DNA from: Salinimonas chungwhensis DSM 16280
Lineage (GTDB): Bacteria > Pseudomonadota > Gammaproteobacteria > Enterobacterales > Alteromonadaceae
Assembly: GCF_000378185.1 (NCBI RefSeq)
Contig: NZ_KB899385.1
Coordinates: forward strand, 1 to 64,000
Reading direction: 5' to 3'
DNA length: 64,000 nt
The notes under the pieces were generated by a model. That model ran no database searches. It saw nothing but the letters and a program-made list of their open reading frames with translations, and was not told the origin of the DNA. A program made the translations under genes and the position numbers. Below are positions 17,470-32,100 of this stretch, piece after piece (positions within the stretch are counted from its first letter, which is position 1; each line of letters opens with the position of its first letter).

Positions 17470-17492
17470 CCCGATTTATCGACTTTATTACC
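17470..17492 (+). promoter_or_regulatory. 23-bp intergenic motif, copy C
   Basis: CCCGATTTATCGACTTTATT then ACC. Exact match to the consensus. It lies in the divergent region between the orf129 and DsbC-like genes and points toward the DsbC-like gene, about 58 bases from its ATG. Confidence 0.65.
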
Positions 17493-17550
17493 TGTATGCC
17501 GGCACGACTGCTCTTTAGACTGACTGTAGAAAATTTAAGAAGGGTATCGA

Positions 17551-18585
17551 ATGAAGACTTTAGTTTTAGTGGTTTGTATATTGGTGAGTATTCCTGCTTC
17601 AGTGTTCGCTGACACCTTTTCAGACTACCTATCTACCGCAGAGCGCAGAGGCAAGGGACTCGTTACCACTTACTTTGGCGCAGGCTCTTATGTAAAAAGC
17701 TTTAAGCAGGTCCCTGGTGGAGCATTTAAATTGGATGCTGTATCTAAAGAAGGCGAGTCTCTTTCTTTATTTATGCTTGGTGATTTCGAAACACTAATTT
17801 ATGGCCAGATGATCACGCCACACATAGCTGATAAAGCACAAGCTGGTGGACTACCGGTATTAGAGCAAATAGCAGAACGCAACAAAAAACGTATCAGCTT
17901 GAGGAAAAAAACAACCGAGTTCGTTGCAAAATACAGTGCCGGTACCGCGGCAGCATTGCTCAATGACGATAACTTTGAGAAAGACACTACTGAGCCACCA
18001 GCTGCACATTTAGCCACGCCCCAATCACAGAGTGAAGAGGAATCTGACAATGTAATCTTGGATAAAGTCAGGGGGTTACAACATGTACAGTTAGGCGAAG
18101 GAAACAGAGAGCTATTTTTGTTTATGGATCTTAACTGCCCCGCTTGCCAACAAGAATTACCTCACCTTATTGAGATGTCAGAATCCCGTTCAGTTAGCAT
18201 CAAAGTCATACCGGTTGCGTTTGTTAAACCACAAGATTCAACTGACAAAGCTATTCATCTTCTTAGCGAAACGAATTCAAAAGCGCGAATAGATAGGCTA
18301 AAGCTCCTTGCACAACGAAAATCATTTAGTCAGTTGGTCAGTGATAACAAGTCAGTGGTGAATATCAAGGCGGCACAAAGTCTGCAGCAAAACAATAAAG
18401 TTTTTAATTCACTTCCCAATATTGCCACCCCCTATTTTGTTGCAAATACCAGCTACGGATTAATAACCCGGGCTTTGGTTTCTGAAGCTAAAGTCGAGCA
18501 GTTAATTGATGCAATAACGCCGATTGCAGCACAGACAATGCAAAGTGACGGTCCGGCTGTATCCACTAACGCAGATGACATTTAA
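17551..18585 (+). CDS. DsbC/DsbG-like periplasmic thiol-disulfide protein
   Basis: 344 aa with a signal peptide (cleavage near SVFA). A thioredoxin-fold domain in the C-terminal half has the active site C196-P-A-C199 in LFMDLNCPACQQELPHL, like DsbC-type isomerases used by conjugative systems (for example TrbB or TrbI-type Dsb). The N-terminal half (about 25-170) could be the dimerisation part, followed by a low-complexity linker. Such a protein would help fold the Cys-rich exported transfer proteins encoded at 41-45 kb and the Cys pairs in IcmD and IcmG. Ribosome site AAGGG. First gene of a plus-strand unit with the next two. Confidence 0.78.
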   Translation: MKTLVLVVCILVSIPASVFADTFSDYLSTAERRGKGLVTTYFGAGSYVKSFKQVPGGAFKLDAVSKEGESLSLFMLGDFETLIYGQMITPHIADKAQAGGLPVLEQIAERNKKRISLRKKTTEFVAKYSAGTAAALLNDDNFEKDTTEPPAAHLATPQSQSEEESDNVILDKVRGLQHVQLGEGNRELFLFMDLNCPACQQELPHLIEMSESRSVSIKVIPVAFVKPQDSTDKAIHLLSETNSKARIDRLKLLAQRKSFSQLVSDNKSVVNIKAAQSLQQNNKVFNSLPNIATPYFVANTSYGLITRALVSEAKVEQLIDAITPIAAQTMQSDGPAVSTNADDI

Positions 18586-18618
18586 CCTCATTGCAGGTGA
18601 AAAATAAGAAGTAATGTT

Positions 18619-20121
18619 ATGGCAAATTTAATCGACGCAACGGACCCGTCCATTTATCAGTACGCCAAGCCCAATTGGGAGAGCGTGTACAGCAAATTTC
18701 AACCCTACGTGATGGCTTTGCCACAAGTAAAATCTGGGGGCGTTAGTAAGCAGCAGGCGAGCAACTGGCTTGAGGTAGGCGCCAAGCTGCTTAAAGAGTC
18801 AGAATTACGGAGACTTATGGTTGAAAGCTCAGGCTTCACCGCACGTGATATTCGAGCACTTTGGGCGCACAAACATAATGAGTATTACCCAAAGTACGAA
18901 GCAACTGAGGTTTATCGTCAAAAGCAACTAACCGCTATTCGCACCCCTGATGTTGCACTGCAGGATGAGGGTTTTCTAAAAGCTGTATTGCGCCAGGTGG
19001 CAATGGAAAAATACGGTTTTTCAGACGTTCAAGACGTTGTAAGTTCGCAATCAGCAAACCAATTAGCTAACCGGATTCCTTGGGCAGTCAAAAAAGACGT
19101 GCTACTTGGCCAGATAGATAACACGATTTTCACCTATGACGTAAAAGTTGGTTATGAGCAGACACTAACGCATTCAGACAGCATACGTCATCACTTCAAC
19201 CATTTAGCGCTTGCCGATAAGAATATTGAGTCAGGCCACAGCGACCAATACAACTTTTCTGTTTCACCAGAGCTGACAAAAACAATTACAGATCTTGCCA
19301 AGCAGAAAGGCGACGGTTGGCGCCTGGCAATTGAGCTTGCAAAAAGCGCTGAAAAAATGGGGATTGGGGTAGATATTTCGAAAGAGCGCATCTCCCCTAC
19401 CCCGGAAATATTTCAAACGTTATTAACCGTTGGCAATGAGCACTGGGCAAATATCAAAAACGGGGTTCAGCCCACTTTTCAGGCAAAAATTGAATCAACA
19501 TACACCCCAGAAGAAGCAACAACTTATAGACAACTCGCTCAACAATATACTGTTTCTAAAATGGCCAAAGAAGTTGCAGAGGAGCAATTTAACCATACGC
19601 GCGATGAATTAACTCGCTTGGTAGGAATAGAGCGAGCAGGAACAGCTACGCCGCATCCTCTTGTAGCGGCATCCGGTAAGAGCAACTTTGACATAGCATC
19701 CGCGGTTAACCGTCTTCAAAGCCAAGGCGTTCCAGAAGATTTCTACAAGTCTGCGACTTACGACATTGATGCCCTTGTTAAAGCGGCTGAAGCAAGTGGC
19801 GTAGATACAAATCAATACAAGTCATACGGACAAGCAGATAAGAGCAAAGTATTAAGTTCTCTTGAAATGGTTGGCATCAGTAAGGACGCCTTCACCACGC
19901 GAGACATTCACATCCATTTCACCAGTCAGACCCGTGGCGTTTTAAGCGAAGTTAAGTCACAGGCGCGAAACCTGGTTGAGACACATTATGAAGCGATGAA
20001 AACGAACGTCGCTAACAACGATTTACTTAAAGCAGATTCCATCTCGAAAAAGCTTCAACCGCAAGAGCCAGTCGAGCTCAAGGAAGCAGTCGACGAACAA
20101 AATACATTAAGCATGGGCTAA
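18619..20121 (+). CDS. Unknown 500-aa soluble protein ending in SMG
   Basis: 500 aa, no signal or membrane segment, mostly helical, with charged and glutamine-rich stretches and no recognised catalytic motif. It lies 33 bases after the DsbC-like gene and 3 bases before the giant gene, so it is very probably co-expressed with it. Its last residues (NTLSMG) resemble the ends of the next two products (NQPSMGM and NNTDMGMN), hinting at a shared C-terminal signal. An accessory or partner of the polyvalent protein is the simplest guess. Confidence 0.7.
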   Translation: MANLIDATDPSIYQYAKPNWESVYSKFQPYVMALPQVKSGGVSKQQASNWLEVGAKLLKESELRRLMVESSGFTARDIRALWAHKHNEYYPKYEATEVYRQKQLTAIRTPDVALQDEGFLKAVLRQVAMEKYGFSDVQDVVSSQSANQLANRIPWAVKKDVLLGQIDNTIFTYDVKVGYEQTLTHSDSIRHHFNHLALADKNIESGHSDQYNFSVSPELTKTITDLAKQKGDGWRLAIELAKSAEKMGIGVDISKERISPTPEIFQTLLTVGNEHWANIKNGVQPTFQAKIESTYTPEEATTYRQLAQQYTVSKMAKEVAEEQFNHTRDELTRLVGIERAGTATPHPLVAASGKSNFDIASAVNRLQSQGVPEDFYKSATYDIDALVKAAEASGVDTNQYKSYGQADKSKVLSSLEMVGISKDAFTTRDIHIHFTSQTRGVLSEVKSQARNLVETHYEAMKTNVANNDLLKADSISKKLQPQEPVELKEAVDEQNTLSMG

Positions 20122-20124
20122 CTT

Positions 20125-23100
20125 ATGAACTTGAATAAAGATTTTATTACGCTGCAGATAACTGGACATAACGTCGAGAAAGGATATATCTATGGCATCC
20201 TAAAGGACGGTAGCGATGCTAAGTTAACGCTGGTTCAAAACAAGAACAGTACTGCACAAAACTTTGTTTCTGCATTGTCAGATAGCTCAGCCAAAACCTA
20301 TGCTCCCGTGGGCGCCCATATAGTCGCCTATGGTATAAACACTATTAATGCGGACTCTGGATTTATTTCTGCTAACTTTGCCTCGGCAGTGACCAAGAAT
20401 CCGGAACAAAAACATACCTTTGTTACTCCCATTAAAGTAGACAGAAAGCCTGTTGCACGAGGAAACGGTAATAATCGGTTCCTAACGCTTGGTGCAAGTG
20501 TTCTTGATGCAGATTACACCCGCTTACAAAACATCAAAGGTCTCAGGAAAGAGCTAACCGATGTTCTTCGAGGTTCATCTAACAAATCCGTTCCCGGATA
20601 CTCACGTGGGTTCATGGTTCGTGTTGGGCATACACAACCTAACGGTCAAAAAGCAGTTGTACCGTATGAGTTTTATGCCTATCCAAATGAAAAAGCCTCA
20701 GATGCGATACAGCGTTTGTATGATGAAAACGGCGGGGATAATAAGTTTCGCAGGATGCTTGCGCGACTTAACCGAGAAATTGGGAAAGATAACGCTGTGA
20801 TCGAGGCTGCCGGAATAAGTCGGGTAAGTTTTAATGACTATGGCAATCCCAATAACCTAAGTAAATACGCCAATGCCCAGCATTATAAAGCGAAGATACA
20901 AGGTCAAGTACGCCAAGCATATAGCATGGCCGCCATTTCAATCAACAAGCAGATAAACCGCATTGATTCTGCTCATCCGTTGCCACGAGCTAAGATTCAA
21001 AACTCAGTGAGCGGGTTACTCGGTATTCATAATGATATCGATGCCCCGTCATTTAACAGCGATACCCCTGGCACAGCAAATAAATCTCTTTCTGCGGGAA
21101 TCAAAGGTTACCCATTACGAATTGAGCAACAACTAGATAGCAGCGGCCGGCTTTCTCGTTTTGCTGTCACAGGGCCTCGTACCGAGTTGGATAATTATAA
21201 AAGCCGTATTGAGTCTGCGGCTGTCGGCGTTAAGCCATTTTATAAAGAGGATACTAATAGCTACATATTCCCCGCTATTGCTTATAAGGAAGTGGCAAGC
21301 ACATTATCCGACCTCTCCGGTACCCCGGCAATATACATCAGCGAACAAAAAAAAACCGGAAAAGCCAGTTACATTTATATTAATGGTCGAACTGATGAGC
21401 AACCGTTTCGTAAGCGAATTTCTAATGTTGCTAAAAATCTGTCTGGAGAAAACGTAGGGGGAGCCTGGCGTTTTCCTGAGAAAAACCGCCTTCAAGTAGA
21501 AGAACAATTGGGCGATTTGCTATCTCAAAGTGCAAGACCTGAAACTGCGATAGAAAAAAAGTTTAAGCCTCGCTTCCCGGATTATGCTGAATGGCAACAG
21601 CAAAAGTATAGCTTGTCAGGCAATTCAATGAAGGACGCGCATTACGACCAAATTGAAAAATATGCTGAAGAAGCAGGAATTGATTGGGCTAAAACCGCTC
21701 CGAATATATTAATGCCATCTCCGGATACCGGAACAGAAATGTTCCTTAGTAACGCCAGCCAAAAAGACGTTTTTCCAAAGCAAACTGCCCATAATGGGAG
21801 TTGCTCTGTCATTGCTTCTACGTACCGTTACAAATCCAAGAAAACTGATAAAGAACATCTTGGAATTTACCTACAGTTTAAAAACTTGAAGATGGGCGGC
21901 GGAGAATTTTTCACTGAGTTTAAATCAGGGGATTATGACTTCAGCCTTTACGAAAGTGAGCGTGGAACAGGAAAAGTAAAAACAGGTGGTAGCTCACCCG
22001 AGGAAATCGCCAAGCGAGAGGCTGATAACCAACAGCGACTCGCAGAAAAAGCCAAACGAGAAGCTGAACAGACTAAAAAGTCATTGCAGGATGCATTGAT
22101 GACCTGGGGGCAAGGCATTCAAGCAACCGGTAACGAACCCTACAATGTTAAAAAAGGCTTGCAATCACATATTGAATTAATTGACCTTCGCACGGCGAAA
22201 ACCCCTAGCGGCAGCACATTTAGCATGTATCAGCTGGTGGATGAATATGGCAATTTCACCGGACTTCAAAAAATCTATGACAAAGGCTGGAAAGATGAGA
22301 AGGGTCGGACAACGAATAAGGTGTTTACAGAAGGGACGGTCTTTAATGACTTAGATACTGGAAACCCTGTAGGCACCCACGGAAGAGTTGGCATTGATGA
22401 TGGTATCAGACCAATAGTTTATGCCGAAGGCATGGCTGATACTCTCTCTGCAGTGGCTGCGACGGGGCATTTTGGAAAGATAGGCATTAATAAGAACAAC
22501 CTCAAATCTGTTGTCGCTGTTTCTGTCCACAACAATCCAAATCGTGATCATATTGTTGTGGGTGATAACGATCGTGCACATAAAGACGGAAACATCGGCG
22601 CAAAAGCTGCGTTGGATGCTGCTTGGCAAAACAACGTGAAATGGATGATTCCTAATTTTGAGGGAATGGATCTTTCCAGCGACCCGAAAGATATCAACGA
22701 CCTGCATCATCTGGCGGGCCTTGAAGAAGTCCAGCGCCAGATAGGAGCTGCGTACCCTGCACCACAGAACCTACTTGAATATTATAATACCCGACTTCGG
22801 TTCGAGAACGACAAAACCTACCCTGCTGCATTTGAAAAGGCGCTCAAAGAAATTACTGAGCGATACCCTCAAATGGATAAAAGCCGCATTGAAGCAGGAT
22901 TAACATTCAAAAGAACTGAGCAAAATAAGTATCAGTCTCAGGTTAATGACAGTCAAACTAAATCAGAGCGAAGTGAAAAATCTGAATCCGAGTCAACTGA
23001 ATCGACCGAAACCGATGATGTTGTCAGCGAATTTACAGCCCAATTCCCTGTAGTAATCGAGGAGAAAGTTGCTCCTCAGTCACAAAAAAAATATCTGGTT

Positions 23101-26100
23101 ATCCGCGACCATTCAAATGGCGTTTATGCAGATCCTATAGCTACAGCAATTGAGGAGTGCATGCCTGGTAAGCAGGCTATGTATCACCCTGGACTTAAAA
23201 GCTATGTAGCGCCAGCGTCACTTAAAAATGTGTTAAATAGCAAACTACATGAGGCAACCGGCGCCCCCGCGAATTATATTGGTAAACGTTTAAATACCGA
23301 AGGGCCGGGGTTCGTGGTACGCGGTGAGCTTACCCAAGAAGTTATCGATGATTTGGAAAGCACCATTGGATTTATCAATGGCTACTTTGATAATGCAGAG
23401 CAAGGCTTTGTTGTAGAAAATGACTTAGCCATTTACCTGGTTCAGGAAGCATTGGGTAACCGACTCACTGGTAGCCATACACCCGCTTCATTTACAGCAA
23501 GTGCGACTGAATTCAAGCCACAAACGCTTGTTGATGGAAGCCTTGAAAACCGTGCTAAAGAGCTTGGCCTTAAGCCTTCAGACATAGCAAAAATGCAGGC
23601 CTTTTTGATTGTGAAGGAAAAAGGGCTTCCGCAAGACGGCTATTGGTTCGCTGGATTATGCGCAAAAATAAAACAGTCCGAACAAGCCAATGGACAAAAA
23701 GCTTCATATTCGAGTTTGCTACACAAGGCTTATCATCAGGCATCAAGCCTATTTGCTTCTGACACTTACTCTGATGAGCAGTTCATTGCTGCCGCACCGG
23801 TATGGTACTTCCTTGGCGATAAATACGATTGGACCGGCGTACAAGAAGATGAAGCTTCAGAAAATACAGATAAGCAAGAACAAGACGTTTTACCTGCAGA
23901 GCCTGTCCAAAAACCAGAAATAGAATCAACGCCAGAAAATGTCAGTACAGAAACCGTTAGCACTGAGCGTACTTCTAATAACGCAGCACCGGGGGTTGAA
24001 AGCGAGAAACCAGAAAACACCGTAGAGCCAATAGAAGAATCTCAAAGCATTGAAGCAACAACTAATGCGAATTCGAAGTCTAATGTGACGTCTTCTGAGG
24101 TGTCTCCTCAAAGTGATTTGTTTGGGTTTATATCAGAGCAAGAGGAGAAAAATGTCTCCAATGCTGTCGAAGCGACTATTCCCAGTGTTGAGAATAGCAA
24201 TAGTGTCAAACGTGAACCTGTTGAACAGCCTTTAGAAAGCCAAGATGCAATTAAGCAGGGAGATAGCGAGAAATCTACTATTGGAAAACAGGAGGATACT
24301 TCTGAGCATGACACTACTGAGGCTTTAGAAGACGTACAAGAAGCCAGCTCTCAAGAAGTGAATGAGCAAGCAATATCCGAAATTGAGCTTAGGATACGAA
24401 AGCTCAATGACACTATTACCTTGCTTGTCGAAAATGGTTATTCACATGATGAATTTCTGGATCTAGTTAGTGACTCTCCAGACTGCATTGGCTACGAAAA
24501 AGAAGACGGCAGTTTTGATAAAACCCTATTGCAAGCAGACTTTCGTCAAATATCGCTGCACCCTATCCCGGATTTAGCCACCTTCAAGCCAACCTCTTTA
24601 TCTGCGGCTTACTATCACACCTACAATATAGTTAGCGACAACAGGATAAATGAACTTAAGGCATTCATCAGCGAGTTGATGGAAACAAAGGGGGCGTTAT
24701 CCGAGAAGAGCTTCACTAAATACATTAAGGGCAAAACTTCGAGCAAAGGCTTTCAATCTACCCAGCCATACCTTAGTGATGGTGAGTTTAATGAAGAGTT
24801 GATGAATGAAGATATATTGCACGTCACTGAATACAAACACGTTAACGAACTATATCGTGATATGCGAGAGCTGTTTAAGCGTGACCTTGCAAATGAAGAA
24901 GTTGATTCTCAAGAGTCAGAGCCGTCAGTCACAATAACACTTGAAGGTCAAAAACAGTCTGCTACAAGACTGCATGATTCTGGCAAAGCGTCTCTATTCC
25001 AGACGGATGAAACCGGTGAATACATTATACAAACCGGCGATAAAATCGAGCTGGCCACTATCGAAAACATCAAAAATGCCGGCTCTGAATCAGAACCACT
25101 CATGCTTGATAAAATTCAAGGTGAGGGCAGAGGAATGTACGTAGTAACGAAGCCTGATACAAACCGTGTTTTTTACACAAGCTTTGGCGATGCTACAGCG
25201 CTCTACCGGCGATTAGAGGCCTCGATAGTTGATACAGACGACAGTGATGTATCAAGCTCTGTGCAACCTACAGCCACACAGATACAGCAAACGTTATCAG
25301 CTTACTTCAGCGACCAAATCTCTATTGATGAAATCGTTAAGCGTGTTGAGCAAAAATTCAATGTTATTGTCGATGAACCTACAAAGAATATAATTTCATC
25401 TGCCTTTGATAAACATAGTGAAAGTTTTAGTGACAAACCCGTTTCCCAGTCTGAGAAGCTTAGTGCGTTACAAAATGAAATGGCTACCCGTGCAAAAACT
25501 GAAATGCTTTTTCACGAATTCTACGAGGACCACTTCAAACCTGAAGGTTTCGCTTATGAGGAAAATCCATTCTTTTCTAATGAAACAGGGAGCATCGATC
25601 GGAAATCGCTAAATGCATCGCTTAAAGATGCCGGTTTTAACTCTCTCAAGCAGATGTATCAGGACATATTTGACAGTGTCGTTGAGATTACTCATGACCA
25701 TTACACCGCTACCAAAGTGGGCGGATTTATTCCAAACGCTGGCTTTAAGAAAGACATTGATCTTGAAGTCCAATTTGAAAACCTGCTAAAGGTTGTGCGC
25801 CGCGCAGAGCCGACGACCGCTGATTCTCAGTTACTCCCCTTTACTGATTACTTGGGCAGTACAAACGCTTATCAACCGATTAATCAGATTCAGGGCGAAC
25901 CCTTAGATGCTATTGCTGAACCGGGAACCACAGACAAATATTCGCTTGATGAGTATTTGCTTTTGGCTGATCTTCATCATGTGGCCGATGTCAGCGCATC
26001 AAACTCTAAAGTAGAAATTGCTGAAAAGATTAAGGCGACTTGGAAAGTGAGGAAAGAACTGACTTTCATGTCGGAGACTGAAATAGCGGCGTTAGATATC

Positions 26101-29100
26101 CCAACTTTGCAAGAATATGCTGAGATACTTAACGTCAGTACGACCAGCCACAATAAGATGTATGCGCGGAAAATCGTGGAAAAACTGGTTGAGCTAAAAG
26201 ATGCTACTCATACGAAAGTTGCTCAATATAATTATATAGCCGATGCAGTTTCAAGCCTCGATAAAAATGTTGCTCTGCCTGGATACGTATATCGAGACCT
26301 TAGTAATATTACTGATAGCACAGTACTAAATATCAGTCAGGTCACCCAATATAAGCGCAAACAATTTGATAACGCTAAGATAAGAACCGAACTTGCAGAC
26401 TCGCTAAAAAGCATCAATCTGCTTAGCCCAGAAACGCGCGGAGTGTTGAGCAACGTAGATTTGAGCGATGCTTATGTGGTCGGTATTGAAGAAGCCAAGT
26501 ATGCTTCCAAAGCCTACACATATTCAATTCCAAAAGGTACACATATAGATAAAGTTCAACTCCCTTTGGACGTTTCATATCATACTGTAATAAACGACCA
26601 ACTACTTGGGCTAAATAAACCACTCGACCAATTCTGGATAGCACAGCATGGCTATTCACCTGTTTCACCCAAAGCGATGAAGGCACTGTCTATACCAGTT
26701 GAGAAATTCGTGGAGTCGACCGGCTATCTTGGATTTCGTGACGCGAAAGGTAATAGTGCTCTAATTCGTCCAGCAAAGCGGGGCTTTTCAGCAATTGAGT
26801 ACGATGAAGCAACAGGGGAAGTTAATACAAGACGCTTTCAGTACACAAGTGAATTCGTAGAATTATACCGTGCCAAAGGCTACGAATTTTCTGACTTGGA
26901 TCCGATTTTGGATGAACTTGCTCTAGATGAATCAGCAGATAAGGTTGAACAGTTAGCATTCATCCGCAATTTACAAGATGGCGGCCTAACCAATGATCAA
27001 ACAGATCAACTTGCCTCCCTCCTCACAGATGAAATCGAGGCAACGGCGATACAGAAAGCAGTGGTTGCCTTATCCCGGATTGAAGCATCTCTTAAACAAT
27101 CGATTACTGAGAAACTAACCCACGTGGCTCAGTCTATACCGATCAACATAAATGCGAACTACCCTTCCACCATCACTGCTTTAAAAGAAGCCAAGCAGAT
27201 GCAAGCTGAGCCGGTTATGGCTGAAACGAATCCAATTGCAGAACAAGCGATAGTTGAAACTCCAGAGCCGCAAGCCACCGTCAGTGGCGGCTTATTCGAT
27301 ATGTTGGACAGTGATGCGCCAATCGATAAAATTTCAGAGGAAGCTGAAATTGCCGCTGTAAATGAAATAGGTGAAGGCAAGCTGGTGGTTCACTCAAGCG
27401 GTCGAGTCGGTGTTGTCAGTAACGTTGACGGCGAACAGGTCACGGTTAAACCGGACTGGGAGTATAGAATTCTCCAATCAGCTTCAGCGCGTGACTCATT
27501 GATTGATAAAGAGTCGGGCCGATATATTTTTACCTTAGAAATGTCCGAGTTTGCTAAAACAAAAGATGCATTAGCTTTAGACATTGATATTGATTTGCTA
27601 GACCCTCGAGATGCTAATGGTATCGCACGAATTGAATCGATGCCCCTACTCCATTTAAAAGAGTTCAATAGCATACTCGCCAATGACACCAGCTCTAATG
27701 ACAGAAGTGTGCTCGCTGGGAACGCAGTTTCAAAAGTGCAAGCCAGAACAGCGGGTAGACTTTTCGCAACGGGCGACTCTGAATTAGTTCAAGAAAATGA
27801 GTTGGCAGCACTTAAACATTTTGCCTCACCTGACGATCCATCAGAAGTTATCCAGTGGTACGGTGAAGAGCTCAAAAAAACAAAGGCTAATGTATTAAGC
27901 CGCAATTTTGAAAAGGCGCTATCAAAGGCCGTTGAGTTTGGATTCGAACCAGGAATGGACTCAACTCATCTGACCGTTTCTGCAGCAGACCTTGATATAG
28001 TAAACGAAGCAACTCTATTGAAGTTGGCCAGCACCAGCACTCTTAGTGAAATTCTCAATCAGCAAAGTCCTGAAAGTCGCTATATTGCCACTCGCCACGT
28101 GAGATTTGATGAACTTGAAAGTTCTGAAAAAGATGTGATTCTCCATGGTGATGTACGCATTAATTTTATCGGCGATAAGGTATCTTATTCAACGAGCGAC
28201 GGAAGCACTTACCCATCTCTTAATATGCTGTTAGACCATCACGCTACCCAAGAGACTGAGCCAGTTTTCCATGCTGGCCAAGAACTGGTTTTAATTGATG
28301 GTGAAAATGTAACAATTGAGGTTGTCGCTGAAGATACTTACCCTGAAGATGGCACCGTTATGCTTGGTGAAGAGTCGCCGACAGCACACAGAATTGAATC
28401 AGTATTTGAGTATGACTTTCGTGAAGTAGAAGCCAGAAGTCGCCAATTCTTCGATAATGCTAACGGAACTATCAAGCAATTACTAAATCAGCCTTTTAAA
28501 AATGATAATAACGACGCCAATATTAAGGATTTTGCTTATAACAAGATGGCTGAAACATCAGTCAGATCTATGCTTGAAGAGATAGAAGCAAATGGCCAAC
28601 ATGAATTTATGGGCTATGAGCTTTATATTGCAGAAAATAAGTACAGTTATATTGATGAAACACAAAAGACTGATCCATTCGAAACCATTGCCAATGCTCA
28701 AGAAGCGGTACAGACCTTAGTTAATCAAGCTCGTGAGGAAGAACAAAATGCAGATGCAGAGAGACATAGAGACATACATGATGACGTTTTGTCCGGTTCA
28801 GCAGAGCCAATTGCAAGCGACCGGCAAATGGGAGGAATGGCTGAAGAACAAAACGCAACTATTGCAGCTACAGCTAACCAAGAAGATAGAGGCTCTAGAG
28901 TCGACGACTCCGCCTCCACAGGGGACAGACTATCACGAGCAGGTAGCGTACCATCAGTACATAAAGGACCAAGCAATGCAGGGAGTGCTCAAAGAGCACC
29001 TACCAGCGAGCGAACTGTAACCTATTCTTACCCAGATAATCTTGAAGACAACATTGGTACTTTACCTAAGAAAATTGAGCTGAACATAGAAGCGCTGCGC

Positions 29101-32100
29101 ATTAGCAAGCTCATCGATGAGGAACAGCGTGAAGCGACTTTAGAAGAAAAAGATGCTCTTGCCCACTACACAGGCTGGGGTGGCATGCCCGGCATGTTTG
29201 ATCATACGAACTACCTGTATTCCCAACAACGCAGGCAACTAACAGAGTTAGTTTCTGCACAAGAGTACAGCTCTATTAAAGAATCTGCATTGACCGCCTT
29301 CTACACGCCGCCCTCTATTATCAAGGAGGTTTATTTTGGCGCTAGTAAATTCGGCTTTGTCGGGGGAGAAGTTAGTGATCCTTCTACTGGAATTGGCTCA
29401 TTTTTGTCAACGATGCCCGAAGAGCTTAAAGAAAACTCAAACGTTACAGCTCGCGAGTTAGACACAGTTACAGCCCGTATAGCTCAGCAAATACACGGAG
29501 AGAAAATCGTCAAACAAGGTGGCTTTGAAAAGACAAAGCAACCTAACAATTATTTTGACTTGATAACGTCCAACATTCCTTTTGGAAATTATTCTGTATT
29601 TGACCCTGACTATGCACAATATGGATATAAAATTCATGACTATTTTCTTGTCAAAAATATCGATAAGGTCAAGCCTGGAGGGATAGTCGCATTTATAACT
29701 TCCACAGGCACCATGGACAAAGCTGATGATGCTGCTCGTCAGCACGTTTATAAGTCATCAGACTTGGTTGCTTCAGTCCGACTCCCCTCAAAAACATTCT
29801 CAAAGTATGCAAATACTCATGTAGGCGCCGACGTTGTATTTTTTAGAAAGCGTCTGCCCGGAGAGGAGCCTTTAAGCTCAGACTGGCTAAACACTGAGAC
29901 TATTGATGCTGAGGATAGAAATGGCGATATCCATACTCACAGTATCAATGGCTATTACGTGAAGAACCCTCAAATGATAATTGGCAATACGGTTTCTGTG
30001 CGAGGACAGTATGGCTATGAGCTTTCAAGCTTATACGATGGCAATGTGGCTGAAGCTTTACACAGTGCTCTTGAAGGCGCCCCATCTCCAAAGCCTACCC
30101 GCAAAAAGGATGCTTCCATTGTTATTGAGGAAACGAAGAGTGAGGAAACTATCACGCTGATAGATGACCACCTTCGCCCTGGCTCATTTACGATGGCTGG
30201 AGATCAATTAGGAGTTGCTGTATCAACTTATAATCCGGAAACAGAGGATTATGATTTAACGTTCGAGCCAATCAATGTCAAAGGTAAGAAGGCTGAAAGA
30301 CTATCAAGCTTGATAGGAATTCGAGACCATCTTCGTGCGCATATTAGTCTGCAAATGCAAACGACTGGTATGCCTGAAGAATTGGCAGAATCTATTACGA
30401 GACTTAACACTCTTTATGACCAACATGTAAAGAAATTTGAGAACCTGAGCGAGAGCACTACAAAGCAGGCCTTTCAGGAAGATCCTGATTATCCCCTTCT
30501 AATGGGTCTTGAAATCGTTGATAAATCAACTCAAAAAATTGTCAAGACAAACGTATTTAGCGAAAGAACGATCGGCAAAAACAGTCGCCCAACCCATGCT
30601 GATAGCGCAGATGAAGCTTTTGCTATATCGATGGCGTGGGATGGAACGATAACCCCCTCATTTGTTAGTGAACTTCTTGGCAAGAACTGGGAACAAATCA
30701 CCGAAGAAAACGTGGGCACGTTGTTTGTTGACCCAAGCCAAAACAAGTGGGTACACCGCTCGCAGTATCTTTCTGGAAATATTCTTGAAAAACTTGAAAG
30801 TGCGAAAGCTGCAGTAGAGTTAGATTCTAGTTTTCAACAAAACGTAGAAGCGCTTGAAGAAGCGATGCCGGAGCCGGTTCTTGCAGAAGAAATTAAGTTA
30901 CGTTTGGGTAGCGGCTGGGTTCCTACTGAAATTATAAGCCGGTTTACTGAAATGGTTATTACAGGAGAGTCCTCGCCATTTCCTGGTGAAGCAAACCCTA
31001 ATTTCAAAGTTTCGCTTATAGGTGCAGATTGGCAAGTCGGGGTAAGCGACTGGACTATCTCTCAAAATGACGGGCGGGCGCGAAACAGGTACGGCACGGA
31101 ACGTATTAGCGCATCTGAGCTAATTCAAAAGGTGCTAAATGGTAGTAAAATTGAAATCTGTGACACTGTTGAAGACAAGCGAGTTGTTAATATAGACCAA
31201 ACTGCAATTGCTAACTCTAAAGCACAGGATATCAAAGAGCTATTCAACAGTTGGGTCTGGAACGACCCTGAAAGAAAGGCGCTATTAACGCAGGTCTACA
31301 ACAACAGATTCAATGTATTTGTAGAAGCTAAATATGATGGTTCTGGTATTCAGTTCACAGGTCTAAGCCCAACTTTTAATGGGAAGCCGTTTACACCTCG
31401 TCAAACACAACGCAATACGATTATGCGTTACTTTCAAGAAGGGCGGGCGCTTTTAGCACATGGTGTAGGTACCGGAAAATCATTTGAATTGGCCTCAATT
31501 GCAATCGAAGGGAAAGCCCGTAATTTACATCAAAAGCCAGTTGTAGCGGTGCCAAACAACGTTTTTGGTCAATTGAGTCGCAGTATTCAACAACATTATC
31601 CTAACGCTAGGATCCTGAGCCTTGACCCTAAGAAAATGAATAAGACGCAACGCCATGAGTTAACCAGCAAAATTGCGACCGGGAACTGGGATTGCGTGGT
31701 TGTAGCCCATAGCACATTGGATAAGCTCAGCGCACCTAAGCAGTTCGTTGACAATCAGTTACAAAAACAAATCTGGGAGCTACAAAGTGTAATAGATAAT
31801 CAGGATAGCCAAGGTACATTTACAAACAAACGCGCCCAGCAAAAATTGAAAAACCTGGAAACAAAACTTCAGAAAAGACTCGACCAGGATTCAAAGGACA
31901 ACGTGCTTTACCTTGACCAGTTAGGTATAGATGCCTTGCTGGTGGATGAGGCTGATAACTTTCTTAACCTCGGCTCACCTTCCAACATGGCTCACGTCAA
32001 CGGTGTGAACACGCAAGAATCTAAGCGTGCGATGAACATGTTATTTATGACTCGATTTATTCAGGATATGAATAACAACCGGGGCGTTGTATGGGCCACC